A stretch of DNA of 5,822 bases from Gemmatimonadota bacterium (GCA_016209995.1 JACQVC010000425.1:1-5822), one strand, 5' to 3'; positions 1 to 5,822 are shown, counted from the first letter of the stretch. Numbers and translations: made by a program. The notes: generated by a model not told the origin, from the sequence alone.

Positions 1-25
1 ACTCCAACCTGGTCCATACATAACG

Positions 26-54
26 TTGACATTCAGGCGCTACAGGCATATCGT
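26..54 (+). promoter_or_regulatory. Predicted sigma70-type promoter of the SusC/SusD operon
   Basis: A perfect -35 hexamer TTGACA lies at 26-31. It is followed after 17 nt by TATCGT at 49-54, which keeps the important T1, A2 and final T of the -10 consensus. Transcription should begin about 7 nt downstream, near position 61, giving a 5' UTR of about 180 nt before the start codon at 244. This is the best promoter-like pair I see upstream of the operon. No flanking operator palindrome is obvious. The assignment is from motif match and spacing only, and the primary sigma factor of this phylum may accept somewhat different sequences. Confidence 0.6.
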
Positions 55-178
55 CACTTTACATCGTCTCCTTGGCCGATCTCTGCTTGCATCTCGCGCC
101 CGAAGGCCGCCTGCGCCGAGCGATCACGGCGCTTCGCTTGGACACGGCTGGACTGGATAACGAAATGGGAGTTAGTGC

Positions 179-205
179 ATGACACTGCTTCTCTCGCGTA
201 TGTGA
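179..205 (+). CDS. Possible 8-codon leader peptide (MTLLLSRM)
   Basis: An ATG at 179 opens an 8-codon frame ending in TGA at 203-205. GGGAG at 167-171 lies 7 nt upstream, a good ribosome binding distance. The peptide has three consecutive leucines (CTG CTT CTC). Its stop codon falls inside the hairpin at 193-211, so a translating ribosome would cover the left arm of that hairpin. That is the geometry of a transcription-attenuation leader. Short frames like this arise often by chance and the peptide is too short to test by composition, so it is listed as a candidate only. Confidence 0.15.
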   Translation: MTLLLSRM

Positions 206-217
206 CGCGAGGATTTT
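193..217 (+). terminator. Attenuator-like hairpin plus T-run in the leader
   Basis: CTCGCGT at 193-199 and ACGCGAG at 205-211 form a perfect 7-bp stem with a 5-nt loop (ATGTG). After GA it is followed by TTTT at 214-217 and then a C-run. The stem is GC-rich, but the T-run is only four long and does not abut the stem, so it would be a weak or conditional terminator. It lies 32 nt before the start codon of the SusC-like gene. Confidence 0.25.
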
Positions 218-229
218 CCCCCGCAGCCC

Positions 230-236
230 AAGGAGG
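230..236 (+). promoter_or_regulatory. Shine-Dalgarno that fixes the SusC-like start
   Basis: AAGGAGG at 230-236 is a near-consensus ribosome binding site, 7 nt before the ATG at 244. It decides the start over the in-frame GTG at 175, which would add 23 residues ahead of the signal peptide and has only a poorly spaced GGGAG (3 nt away). Confidence 0.9.
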
Positions 237-243
237 ATCGTCA

Positions 244-3180
244 ATGGCACAGCCAGAGTTCGTCCGGATCGCAAGGGCCGCATGGCGCAGTGCCCTTGCC
301 CCGATCGTGTTGGCGCTCTCGACAGGGGCCTTGTCTCCCGCTGCTGCGCAACAGGCCGGCCGCATCGTCGGCCAGGTCACGGAGGCTGGGTCCGGCGCGC
401 CTCTGGGCGAGGTTCAGATCTACTTGCAGGGGACCGGGGTCGGATCGCTCACGAACCAGAGCGGTCGCTTTGTCCTGCTCAACGTGCCGCCTGGTACGTA
501 CCAGATCCGGGCCGAGCGCATCGGTATGGCGACGGCCTCCCGGCAAGTCACCGTGGCGGCGGGTCAGGCGGCGGAGGTGAACTTCGAGCTGGAAACCCAG
601 GCGCTCGGCCTGGACGAGATCGTGGTCACCGGCACGGCCGGGGCGGCCCGGCGGCGTGAGATCGGAAACACGATCACGCAGATCAACGTGGCCGACATCC
701 CGGACCGGCCCGTCGACGTGACGGATGTCCTGCAGTCGTCGGGACCGGGGATCGAGGTGCTACCCGTAGGTGGCGAGATCGGCCAGGGCGCGGCGATCCG
801 ACTCCGCGGCGCCTCCAGTGTGTCCATGAGCAACCACCCGCTCATTTATATAGACGGCGTGCGGGTGGTCAGCGAGCCGCTGCCGACGCAGGGCCCGCCG
901 GACCGCCGCGGGGGCCGGAGCGCGAACGTAACGGCCAGCCCGCTGGACCAGATCAACCCGAACGACATCGAGCGGATCGAGATCATTAAGGGGTCTGCCG
1001 CCACGACGCTATACGGCACCGAGGCGTCGGCCGGCGTGATCCAGATCTTCACGAAGCGGGGCTCCGCGGGCGCCGCGGTCTGGACCCTGGAAACCCAGCA
1101 GGGCACGGCGTGGAGCCGCAAGTTCGGCCCGGATACGGACCATCTCGCGCCCACACCGCCCGGCTGGGGTCACGCCCAGTACAACTATATGGACCCCTTC
1201 CTCCGTCACGGCTGGTTGGGCCTCGGAGACGGCGCCTGGGGTACCGTGCACAACCAAGGATATTTCGCTTCGGTGCGAGGCGGCGGGCAGGCGCTCCAGT
1301 ATTTCATCTCGGGTCAGTTCGACGATGAGGTGGGCCTCCTGCCCCAGGACGCGCTGGAGAAGTGGGTGGCTCGCGGCAACTTCACGTTCGCGCCGGTTGA
1401 AGGTCTCCAGTTCCAGTGGAATTCGGCGTACGCGAATGTGTGGCAGAAGAACACGCCGTCGGCGAACAACGCCCAGGGGCTTACGCTGAACGCGTTCCGG
1501 CAGGAGCGGAACTATTTCGGGACCGGCGACCCCAGGGCGCTGGACTCGCTCCTGGTGCAGGACATGCAGCAGACGATCGAGCGGGTCACCACGGGTGGGA
1601 CCGTCACGTACTCACCCCTGTCGAACCTGACAAACCGGCTGACCATCGGCTACGACTACTCGCAGCAGGAGGCGCGGCAGATTCGCCCCTTCGCGTTCGT
1701 TCAGTTGCCGGAGGGCGCGCTGTTCGTCCACACGTACCAGAAGCGGATCCTCACGTTCGACTACGTGGGCACCTATAGCTTCGACCTGATGGCGGGCGTG
1801 CGCTCGAACTTCTCGTGGGGCGGCCAGGCAGTGGGGGACGATGAGCGGCAGTTCGAGGGGTACGGCACAGATTTCCCCGGCGCCGTCCAGCCCACGGTCA
1901 GCTCCGCGGCCGTCAAGATTGCGGAGGAGAGCCGGGAGAAAGTTTGGAACGCCGGCTTCTTCTTCCAGAATGTTTTCGACGTGCAGAACAAGTATTTCGT
2001 GACCGCGGGGATGCGCGTGGACGGCAACAGCGCCTTCGGCGAGGGTTTCGGCCTGCAGGCGTATCCGAAGGTCAGCGTTTCGTGGATCACGTCGGACGAG
2101 GGGTTCTGGCCGGATTCATGGGGTGAGATGAAGCTGCGGGTCGCCTACGGCAAGTCGGGTCGCGCGCCGGGCGCCTTCGATGCGGTGCGGACGTGGCAGT
2201 CGAGGGGCTATCTGAGCGCTCCGGCCTTTGTGCCTGAAAACGTGGGGAACCCCGATCTCGGTCCGGAGGTGACCTCGGAGCTCGAATCCGGGTTCGACGC
2301 GGCCTGGCTGAATTCCCGCATCCGACCCAGCTTCACCTATTACCGCAAGGTCACATCGGAGGCGCTGTTTGAGGTCAACCAGGTCCCGTCCCAGGGGTTC
2401 ACCAACGACCAGCTGCTGAACGTAGGTGAGATTCGGAACGCGGGCATCGAGCTCGGCATCGAGGCGTCGGTCGTTCAGCGCCGCGACTGGGGGTTGGACC
2501 TGGGTCTGAACGTCAGCACGAACAAGTCCGAGGTGGTATCGCTCGGCGGCGTCCCGCCGTTCAACAGCAACGGCGGCTGGATCGAGGAGGGGTATCCCGT
2601 CTACGCGATGCGGACCTGGTTGGTGACGAACCCCGATGAGATCGCCGCGCCCAAGTTCGAAGCGAACCATATCTACGGGCCCCGGCTGCCTACACGGATC
2701 ATCGGTGGCAACGCCATGCTGCGACTGCCGGCCGGTATCTCGGTGTCCGCGCGCGGTGAGTACGTGGGCGGCCACCACATTAGCGACGGGGTTTACTCGA
2801 TCAGCCGGTCCGTGCGCTCGCCGCTCTGCTACCCTTACTATGAGAACCCGGCCACCTCCATCAAGCTCAAAGCGGATGCGACCGCTCTCTGGCGCGCGCG
2901 CTGCACGCCACAATGGGGCAGGGGCTACGTTTGGGATGCGAGCTTCTTCAAGCTGAGGGCCGTCAGCGCCACGATCCCAGTGGACTTCGTCTTCCCCCAG
3001 CGCGTGAGCAACGCCACGCTGACGCTGGCCTTGAACAACGCGTACCTGTGGATGAAGGAGATGCCCTTCATGGATCCCGAAATGCTCGGGAACGACGGGG
3101 CCGTGCAAGCCTCCACGGGGTTCAGCGAGCGGGTTCCTACGCCCATCACGCTGCGGGCGTCCCTCCGGATCACGTTCTGA
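244..3180 (+). CDS. SusC/RagA-family TonB-dependent outer-membrane receptor
   Basis: This 978-residue protein should be the outer-membrane barrel of a SusCD nutrient importer, moving a substrate into the periplasm with TonB/ExbBD energy. The signal peptide covers about residues 1-35 (hydrophobic APIVLALSTGALS, then AAA before QQAGR). Next come a carboxypeptidase-regulatory-like beta domain (about 39-118, GRIVGQV... NQSGRFVLLNVPPGTYQIRA), a Ton box-like LDEIVVTG (123-130), a plug domain (about 150-275, with IRLRG, PLIYIDGVRV, IERIEIIKGSAATTLYG and IQIFTKRG), and a 22-strand-type barrel to the end (NVGEIRNAGIELG near the C-terminal third). The last residues, SLRITF, end in the phenylalanine typical of outer-membrane barrels. 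The length is normal for the family. Only two cysteines are present, C862 and C887, within a probable extracellular loop near the C-terminus. The SusD partner follows after 14 nt. The substrate is unknown: no enzyme or regulator is adjacent. The family call is firm. Confidence 0.97.
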   Translation: MAQPEFVRIARAAWRSALAPIVLALSTGALSPAAAQQAGRIVGQVTEAGSGAPLGEVQIYLQGTGVGSLTNQSGRFVLLNVPPGTYQIRAERIGMATASRQVTVAAGQAAEVNFELETQALGLDEIVVTGTAGAARRREIGNTITQINVADIPDRPVDVTDVLQSSGPGIEVLPVGGEIGQGAAIRLRGASSVSMSNHPLIYIDGVRVVSEPLPTQGPPDRRGGRSANVTASPLDQINPNDIERIEIIKGSAATTLYGTEASAGVIQIFTKRGSAGAAVWTLETQQGTAWSRKFGPDTDHLAPTPPGWGHAQYNYMDPFLRHGWLGLGDGAWGTVHNQGYFASVRGGGQALQYFISGQFDDEVGLLPQDALEKWVARGNFTFAPVEGLQFQWNSAYANVWQKNTPSANNAQGLTLNAFRQERNYFGTGDPRALDSLLVQDMQQTIERVTTGGTVTYSPLSNLTNRLTIGYDYSQQEARQIRPFAFVQLPEGALFVHTYQKRILTFDYVGTYSFDLMAGVRSNFSWGGQAVGDDERQFEGYGTDFPGAVQPTVSSAAVKIAEESREKVWNAGFFFQNVFDVQNKYFVTAGMRVDGNSAFGEGFGLQAYPKVSVSWITSDEGFWPDSWGEMKLRVAYGKSGRAPGAFDAVRTWQSRGYLSAPAFVPENVGNPDLGPEVTSELESGFDAAWLNSRIRPSFTYYRKVTSEALFEVNQVPSQGFTNDQLLNVGEIRNAGIELGIEASVVQRRDWGLDLGLNVSTNKSEVVSLGGVPPFNSNGGWIEEGYPVYAMRTWLVTNPDEIAAPKFEANHIYGPRLPTRIIGGNAMLRLPAGISVSARGEYVGGHHISDGVYSISRSVRSPLCYPYYENPATSIKLKADATALWRARCTPQWGRGYVWDASFFKLRAVSATIPVDFVFPQRVSNATLTLALNNAYLWMKEMPFMDPEMLGNDGAVQASTGFSERVPTPITLRASLRITF

Positions 3181-3183
3181 GGG

Positions 3184-3190
3184 GGGGTGA
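3184..3190 (+). promoter_or_regulatory. Ribosome binding site of the SusD-like gene
   Basis: GGGGTGA at 3184-3190 is a one-mismatch match to the extended anti-Shine-Dalgarno target GGAGGTGA, 4 nt before the ATG at 3195. It lies at the end of a run of seven G immediately after the SusC-like stop codon. This supports the ATG at 3195, just before a lipoprotein signal peptide, over any of the upstream in-frame starts that lie inside the SusC-like gene. Confidence 0.65.
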
Positions 3191-3194
3191 CGAC

Positions 3195-4571
3195 ATGAAC
3201 AGGATACAGAAAAGAGCCAGCGCTCTGTTCGCGGCGGTCGTTGTCGTTCTGCTCACGGCCGGCTGCGACGTGACGAACCCCGGGCCGGTGCAGGATGCAT
3301 TCCTGAATCAGCCGGCATCCCACCAGGCACTGGTTTCGGGATCGTTGCGCATGTTGGCTGTGGCGCTCGCCGGCAACGGCGACGGCCTGGCCTACAACGG
3401 TGCGCTGCCCGCCCGGGAGATCATGCCCGGGGGTCAGACCGGAAACCACGGCCACGACGTCTTGGTGCAAGCGGGTCATTTCATCGACGGGGGCGGCGGC
3501 GTCGACGCCGAGTGGGGCAATACGCAGCAGGCGCGCTACATTGCCGAGAACGCGATTTTCCGGTTTATCGACGAGGGCGCGATCCCCGCAGCGCAGCAGC
3601 GCAGCTCGAAACTACTGGCCCAGGCGTACAATTGGGCGGGCCACGCAAGCCGCCTGCTCGGTGAGCACTGGTGCCATGCCGTCTTCGATGGGGGGTCGGT
3701 CGAGCCGGGCAGCAAATACTTCGAGCGCGCGGAGGCGCATTTCACCAAGGCCATCGAAGTGGCGTCCGCAGCTGGCGACACGCAGCTCCGCACGGTCGCC
3801 ACGGCCGGACGGGCCCAGGTTCGGGTCTGGCTGGGCAAGTGGACCGACGCGGCCGCTGACGCCAAGCAGGTCGCTGACAACTTCCGGTTGGCGCTGAAGA
3901 TGGAGGACATCGATCCGGACACCCGGCATGCGCTCTACTGGGCGTCCGCCGGCATCCCCTACGCGGCCTACACGACCTGGAACACTTTATACGGCGACGG
4001 CACGCAGGGCATCGCGGGCAAGTACTACAGCACTACGGGAGACCCGCGGGTGCGCTGGGGACTGCACCCCAAGCTCAAGGTCGCGAACGCTTCGCTCTCG
4101 GGCTACGGCCAGGTGCCGTTCCACCAGCAGCTCAAACATACGAGCCCCAGTGGCGAGATGCGCTTGGCCGGCGGTACCGAGATGCGGCTCATCGAGGCGG
4201 AGGCGCTCCTGGTCAAGAACGATTGGCAGGGGGCGATGGCCCTGATCAACGCCGTGCGCACCAAGAACGTGAGCGACAAGACGAAGCAGGCGCTTCAGGC
4301 GTGGACCGCCACCTCCGCCGTCGAGGCGTGGAGATTCCTCAAACGTGAGCGCGGCATCGAGCTTTGGCTCGAGGGCCGCCGCTTCGGCGACCTGCGTCGC
4401 TGGGAGGACGCCAAGGCCCCGGGCACCCTGGACTGGCCCAACTTCGAGGCCGTCTCCAACATCTTCAGGGAGAACAAGCGCTCGCGCTGCTTCAGCATTC
4501 CGGACGGTGAGCGCGACGCCAACCCCAACGTGCCGCAGGAGATCGACACCAAGCCCCTCTGGGCTCCCTAG
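3195..4571 (+). CDS. SusD/RagB-family nutrient-binding outer-membrane lipoprotein
   Basis: This 458-residue protein should be the surface lid that binds substrate over the SusC barrel. Residues 1-24 are a lipoprotein signal peptide: basic MNRIQKR, a hydrophobic core, then lipobox LTAG before C24. The body is helical with TPR-like stretches (for example about 113-190, including ARYIAENAIFRF and AEAHFTKAIEVA). The family signature is at 384-403, RERGIELWLEGRRFGDLRRW, and the C-terminus has the typical SIPDGERDANPNV block. It is rather shorter than most Bacteroidota SusD proteins (roughly 500-600 residues). Besides C24 there are two cysteines, C160 and C432, which could form a disulfide. Asp25 at the +2 position would be an inner-membrane retention signal in enterobacteria, but that rule may not apply here. 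The gene begins 14 nt after the SusC-like gene and is certainly co-transcribed. Ligand unknown; family call firm. Confidence 0.96.
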   Translation: MNRIQKRASALFAAVVVVLLTAGCDVTNPGPVQDAFLNQPASHQALVSGSLRMLAVALAGNGDGLAYNGALPAREIMPGGQTGNHGHDVLVQAGHFIDGGGGVDAEWGNTQQARYIAENAIFRFIDEGAIPAAQQRSSKLLAQAYNWAGHASRLLGEHWCHAVFDGGSVEPGSKYFERAEAHFTKAIEVASAAGDTQLRTVATAGRAQVRVWLGKWTDAAADAKQVADNFRLALKMEDIDPDTRHALYWASAGIPYAAYTTWNTLYGDGTQGIAGKYYSTTGDPRVRWGLHPKLKVANASLSGYGQVPFHQQLKHTSPSGEMRLAGGTEMRLIEAEALLVKNDWQGAMALINAVRTKNVSDKTKQALQAWTATSAVEAWRFLKRERGIELWLEGRRFGDLRRWEDAKAPGTLDWPNFEAVSNIFRENKRSRCFSIPDGERDANPNVPQEIDTKPLWAP

Positions 4572-4609
4572 GGGGGGAGTGTCGGGCTTTACCCGCCCTC
4601 TAGTGCTAC

Positions 4610-4665
4610 CGGCGGCCGCAACCTGGTGACATATTCAGCCCACAGGTTGCGGCCGCCGACGTTTT
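4610..4665 (+). terminator. Perfect 16-bp hairpin with T-run ending the SusCD operon
   Basis: CGGCGGCCGCAACCTG at 4610-4625 and its exact reverse complement at 4643-4658 form a 16-bp stem with a 17-nt loop, followed after ACG by TTTT at 4662-4665. It lies 38 nt after the SusD-like stop. No comparable T-run is found on the opposite strand beyond the left arm, so it would act in the + direction. The T-run is short and offset by 3 nt, and the loop is long, so efficiency is uncertain. Both arms contain the 8-bp palindrome GCGGCCGC, so alternative self-pairing within each arm is possible. Confidence 0.65.
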
Positions 4666-4676
4666 CTACATATAGA
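4647..4676 (+). promoter_or_regulatory. Tentative promoter for the membrane-protein gene
   Basis: TTGCGG at 4647-4652 and TATAGA at 4671-4676 are separated by 18 nt, in a locally AT-rich patch (TTTTCTACATATAGATAA). The -35 is a poor match (3 of 6) and lies inside the right arm of the terminator hairpin. If the -10 is real, transcription would start at about 4682-4684, that is at the ATG itself, giving a leaderless message. This fits the absence of a usable Shine-Dalgarno sequence. Confidence 0.3.
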
Positions 4677-4682
4677 TAAGGC

Positions 4683-5747
4683 ATGTTCAAGACGGGGTAC
4701 GTTCTCAGCCGTCGCGAGGACCTCTTCTGGTTCATCACTCTGCCGTTCCTCGCCGTGTTGGTCGCGCTGGGCTTCCAACACTGGCTCCCCTATGTGGCCG
4801 TGGCGTCCATCAACCTGTGGATCACGATCCCGCACCACTACGCCACCTGGGTCCGCACCTACGGCATGCCGGAGGAATGGGGGCGGTTCAAGGATCGCCT
4901 GATCATCGGACCGATCGTCATCATGCTGCTCACCGCCGCGGGCTTCGTCTGGGCGCCGGTCACGATGCTGCTGCTGGTCACCGCCTGGGACCATCAGCAC
5001 AGCATCATGCAGCAGCACGGATTCGGTCGTATCTACGACTTCAAGGCCGGCACCGGCGCGCCCACGACCGGGCGCTTCGACCTGGCCCTGAACTGGCTGC
5101 TCTACGGGCACATGTTCGTCAACGCGCCGATGTTCCGGCACCTGTGGATCCGCGAGCTGTTCAACATGCACATCGAGGTGTCCGTCGAATTCGTGCGCGC
5201 GATTCTGGTGGGGAGCTGGGTGGTGCTGGGAGGATTCCTGATCGCTTACGGCTGGCACATCTGGCGAACCGTGCGGAGCGGCCAGGCCGTCAACCCCGTC
5301 AAGTATGCTTTCATCGGCGCGAGCTACTTCCTCTGGTACTTCACGGCCTGGCACACCAATTCGGTTCTGCTGTACGCCGTGGCTCACCGCATCATGCACG
5401 GCGTGCAGTACATGGTCATCGTGTACTTCTTCCTGCGCCGCAAGGCGGCGCAGGAATCGTCGCCGCCCGGCCTGTGGACCATGCTGGCCGGACAGGGACG
5501 CCTGAAATGGTTCTTGATCGCCGGTGGCGCGTACGCCGTACTCTTCCAGCTGCTCATCAACCGCCCGCTCGATGAGTTCGGGTTCGGCGTCGTGAACTTC
5601 CTTCCCTACGAAGCCATTCCCGCGTTCAACATCCCGGACATGGACTATGCGGCCGGCTACGCGCTCTTCTCGCAGACCATGATCTCGGCCTACGCGCTGA
5701 CGCACTACTACGTCGATTCGTTCATCTGGAAGGTACGCGACAAGTAA
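4683..5747 (+). CDS. Uncharacterised multi-pass membrane protein with clustered histidines
   Basis: I do not recognise a named family for this 354-residue protein. It is hydrophobic and aromatic-rich, with roughly eight to nine membrane segments (about 14-32, 36-50, 73-99, 134-149, 170-192, 206-222, 226-250, 276-292, 322-342). There is no cleavable signal peptide. Histidines cluster at H51-H52 (IPHHYATW), H104/H106/H112 (WDHQHSIMQQHG), H224, H235/H239 (AHRIMHGVQY) and H341 (THYYVDSFIWK), many at predicted membrane ends. Such spacing can ligate metal, as in membrane di-iron enzymes, but the canonical desaturase boxes are absent; that role is inference. The start is fixed: an in-frame TAA lies at 4677-4679 and the next ATG is codon 62, after the first membrane segments. 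There is no properly spaced Shine-Dalgarno (AAGG ends 1 nt before the ATG). A terminator separates it from the SusCD operon, so shared function is not implied. Coding is clear, function unknown. Confidence 0.93.
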   Translation: MFKTGYVLSRREDLFWFITLPFLAVLVALGFQHWLPYVAVASINLWITIPHHYATWVRTYGMPEEWGRFKDRLIIGPIVIMLLTAAGFVWAPVTMLLLVTAWDHQHSIMQQHGFGRIYDFKAGTGAPTTGRFDLALNWLLYGHMFVNAPMFRHLWIRELFNMHIEVSVEFVRAILVGSWVVLGGFLIAYGWHIWRTVRSGQAVNPVKYAFIGASYFLWYFTAWHTNSVLLYAVAHRIMHGVQYMVIVYFFLRRKAAQESSPPGLWTMLAGQGRLKWFLIAGGAYAVLFQLLINRPLDEFGFGVVNFLPYEAIPAFNIPDMDYAAGYALFSQTMISAYALTHYYVDSFIWKVRDK

Positions 5748-5751
5748 GTGC

Positions 5752-5822
5752 AGGGAGGGTTGTAGTGATCGAATGGGGCGCGCGGCCCTTCGACACTTTG
5801 GGAGTGGACCACTGAGATGGCG
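5752..5822 (+). other. Spacer with start signals for a further gene running off the window
   Basis: AGGGAGGG at 5752-5759 is a strong ribosome binding site, but which start it serves is unclear. GTG at 5765, well spaced at 5 nt, opens a 16-codon frame ending in TGA at 5813-5815. ATG at 5773, 13 nt away, opens a frame that remains open to the window end (MGRAALRHFG...). ATG at 5817, 1 nt after that TGA, begins a third possibility with GGGAG at 5800-5804 (12 nt away). Too little sequence remains to choose. No terminator is seen after 5747, so a downstream gene could be co-transcribed with the membrane-protein gene. Confidence 0.4.

Larger units (their letters stand above)
61..243 (+). promoter_or_regulatory. 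Long, potentially structured 5' leader of the SusC-like gene
   Basis: This stretch has no long ORF of its own. It contains several elements visible by eye. CTCCTTGG at 68-75 is complementary to CCAAGGAG at 228-235, which includes most of the ribosome binding site. A 6-bp hairpin GCGCCG/CGGCGC lies at 113-118/127-132 with an 8-nt loop. A mini-ORF runs 179-205. A 7-bp hairpin at 193-211 is followed by TTTT. The 7-mer TCTCGCG occurs twice, at 92-98 and 192-198, so the right arm at 205-211 has two possible partners. Together these suggest a regulatory leader, but no known riboswitch class is recognised and chance pairing in GC-rich DNA cannot be excluded. Confidence 0.35.

Noticed and set aside
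175..243. GTG start at 175 giving a longer SusC-like protein
   Set aside because: The added 23 residues precede a normal signal peptide, and the strong AAGGAGG with 7-nt spacing points to ATG 244.
2116..3108. Minus-strand ORF of 330 codons opposite the end of the SusC-like gene
   Set aside because: It lies wholly within a well-supported TonB-dependent receptor gene. Its composition is Arg/His/Pro/Val-rich without domains or a ribosome binding site I can support.
2913..3194. Upstream extension of the SusD-like frame into the SusC-like gene
   Set aside because: It would put 94 low-complexity residues before an intact lipoprotein signal peptide. ATG 3195 has a plausible ribosome binding site and the correct N-terminus.
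4583..4595. Small hairpin CGGG-CTTTA-CCCG after the SusD-like stop
   Set aside because: It has only a 4-bp stem and no T-run. The 16-bp inverted repeat just downstream is a far better terminator.
4635..5705. Long minus-strand ORF of 356 codons opposite the membrane-protein gene
   Set aside because: Its translation is full of Asp, Glu, His, Gln and Arg with no recognisable domain, as expected from the complement of a GC-rich, codon-biased gene. The + strand frame has coherent membrane segments and motifs.
4683..5747. Membrane protein as a Brp/Blh beta-carotene dioxygenase or a fatty-acid desaturase
   Set aside because: It is polytopic with several histidines, but I cannot find the desaturase HxxxH/HxxHH/HxxHH set or a convincing Brp/Blh pattern, so naming it would be a guess.
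1..5822. CRISPR arrays, tRNA/rRNA genes, insertion sequences or phage attachment sites
   Set aside because: No regularly spaced repeats, cloverleaf-like segments, transposase frames or flanking duplications were seen in the non-coding stretches, and nearly all other sequence is occupied by the three genes.

Overview
The window reads as chromosomal DNA of a high-GC Gram-negative bacterium with a SusC/SusD-type outer-membrane nutrient uptake system. SusC/SusD pairs are best known from Bacteroidota. The strong GC bias and the style of these two proteins (N-terminal carboxypeptidase-regulatory-like domain, Ton box ending in EIVVTG, a short SusD starting CDVTNPG) fit Gemmatimonadota better. That placement rests on recall of the families, not on a search.

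Layout, all on the + strand. 1-243: non-coding leader with a good sigma70-type promoter (TTGACA-17 nt-TATCGT, 26-54) and a predicted 5' UTR of about 180 nt. The leader holds an 8-codon mini-ORF, a hairpin overlapping that mini-ORF and followed by TTTT, and a segment near the predicted 5' end that is complementary to the Shine-Dalgarno sequence of the next gene. 244-3180: SusC/RagA-family TonB-dependent receptor. 3195-4571: SusD/RagB-family surface lipoprotein, 14 nt downstream and surely in the same operon. 4572-4682: spacer with a perfect 16-bp inverted repeat and a T-run, taken as the operon terminator. 4683-5747: multi-pass, histidine-rich inner-membrane protein of unknown function with no usable Shine-Dalgarno, possibly expressed from its own promoter as a leaderless message. 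5748-5822: short spacer and probably the first codons of another gene.

How the genes work together: the SusC barrel and SusD lid should form a 'pedal-bin' transporter that captures an oligomeric nutrient (glycan or peptide) at the cell surface and imports it using TonB/ExbBD energy. No degradative enzyme, sensor or sigma/anti-sigma pair is in the window, so the substrate cannot be inferred. The third gene appears to be a separate transcription unit, and nothing in the sequence ties it to uptake.

The observations most worth following up are the possible attenuation or translational control in the susC-like leader, and the uncharacterised membrane protein whose clustered histidines could bind metal.
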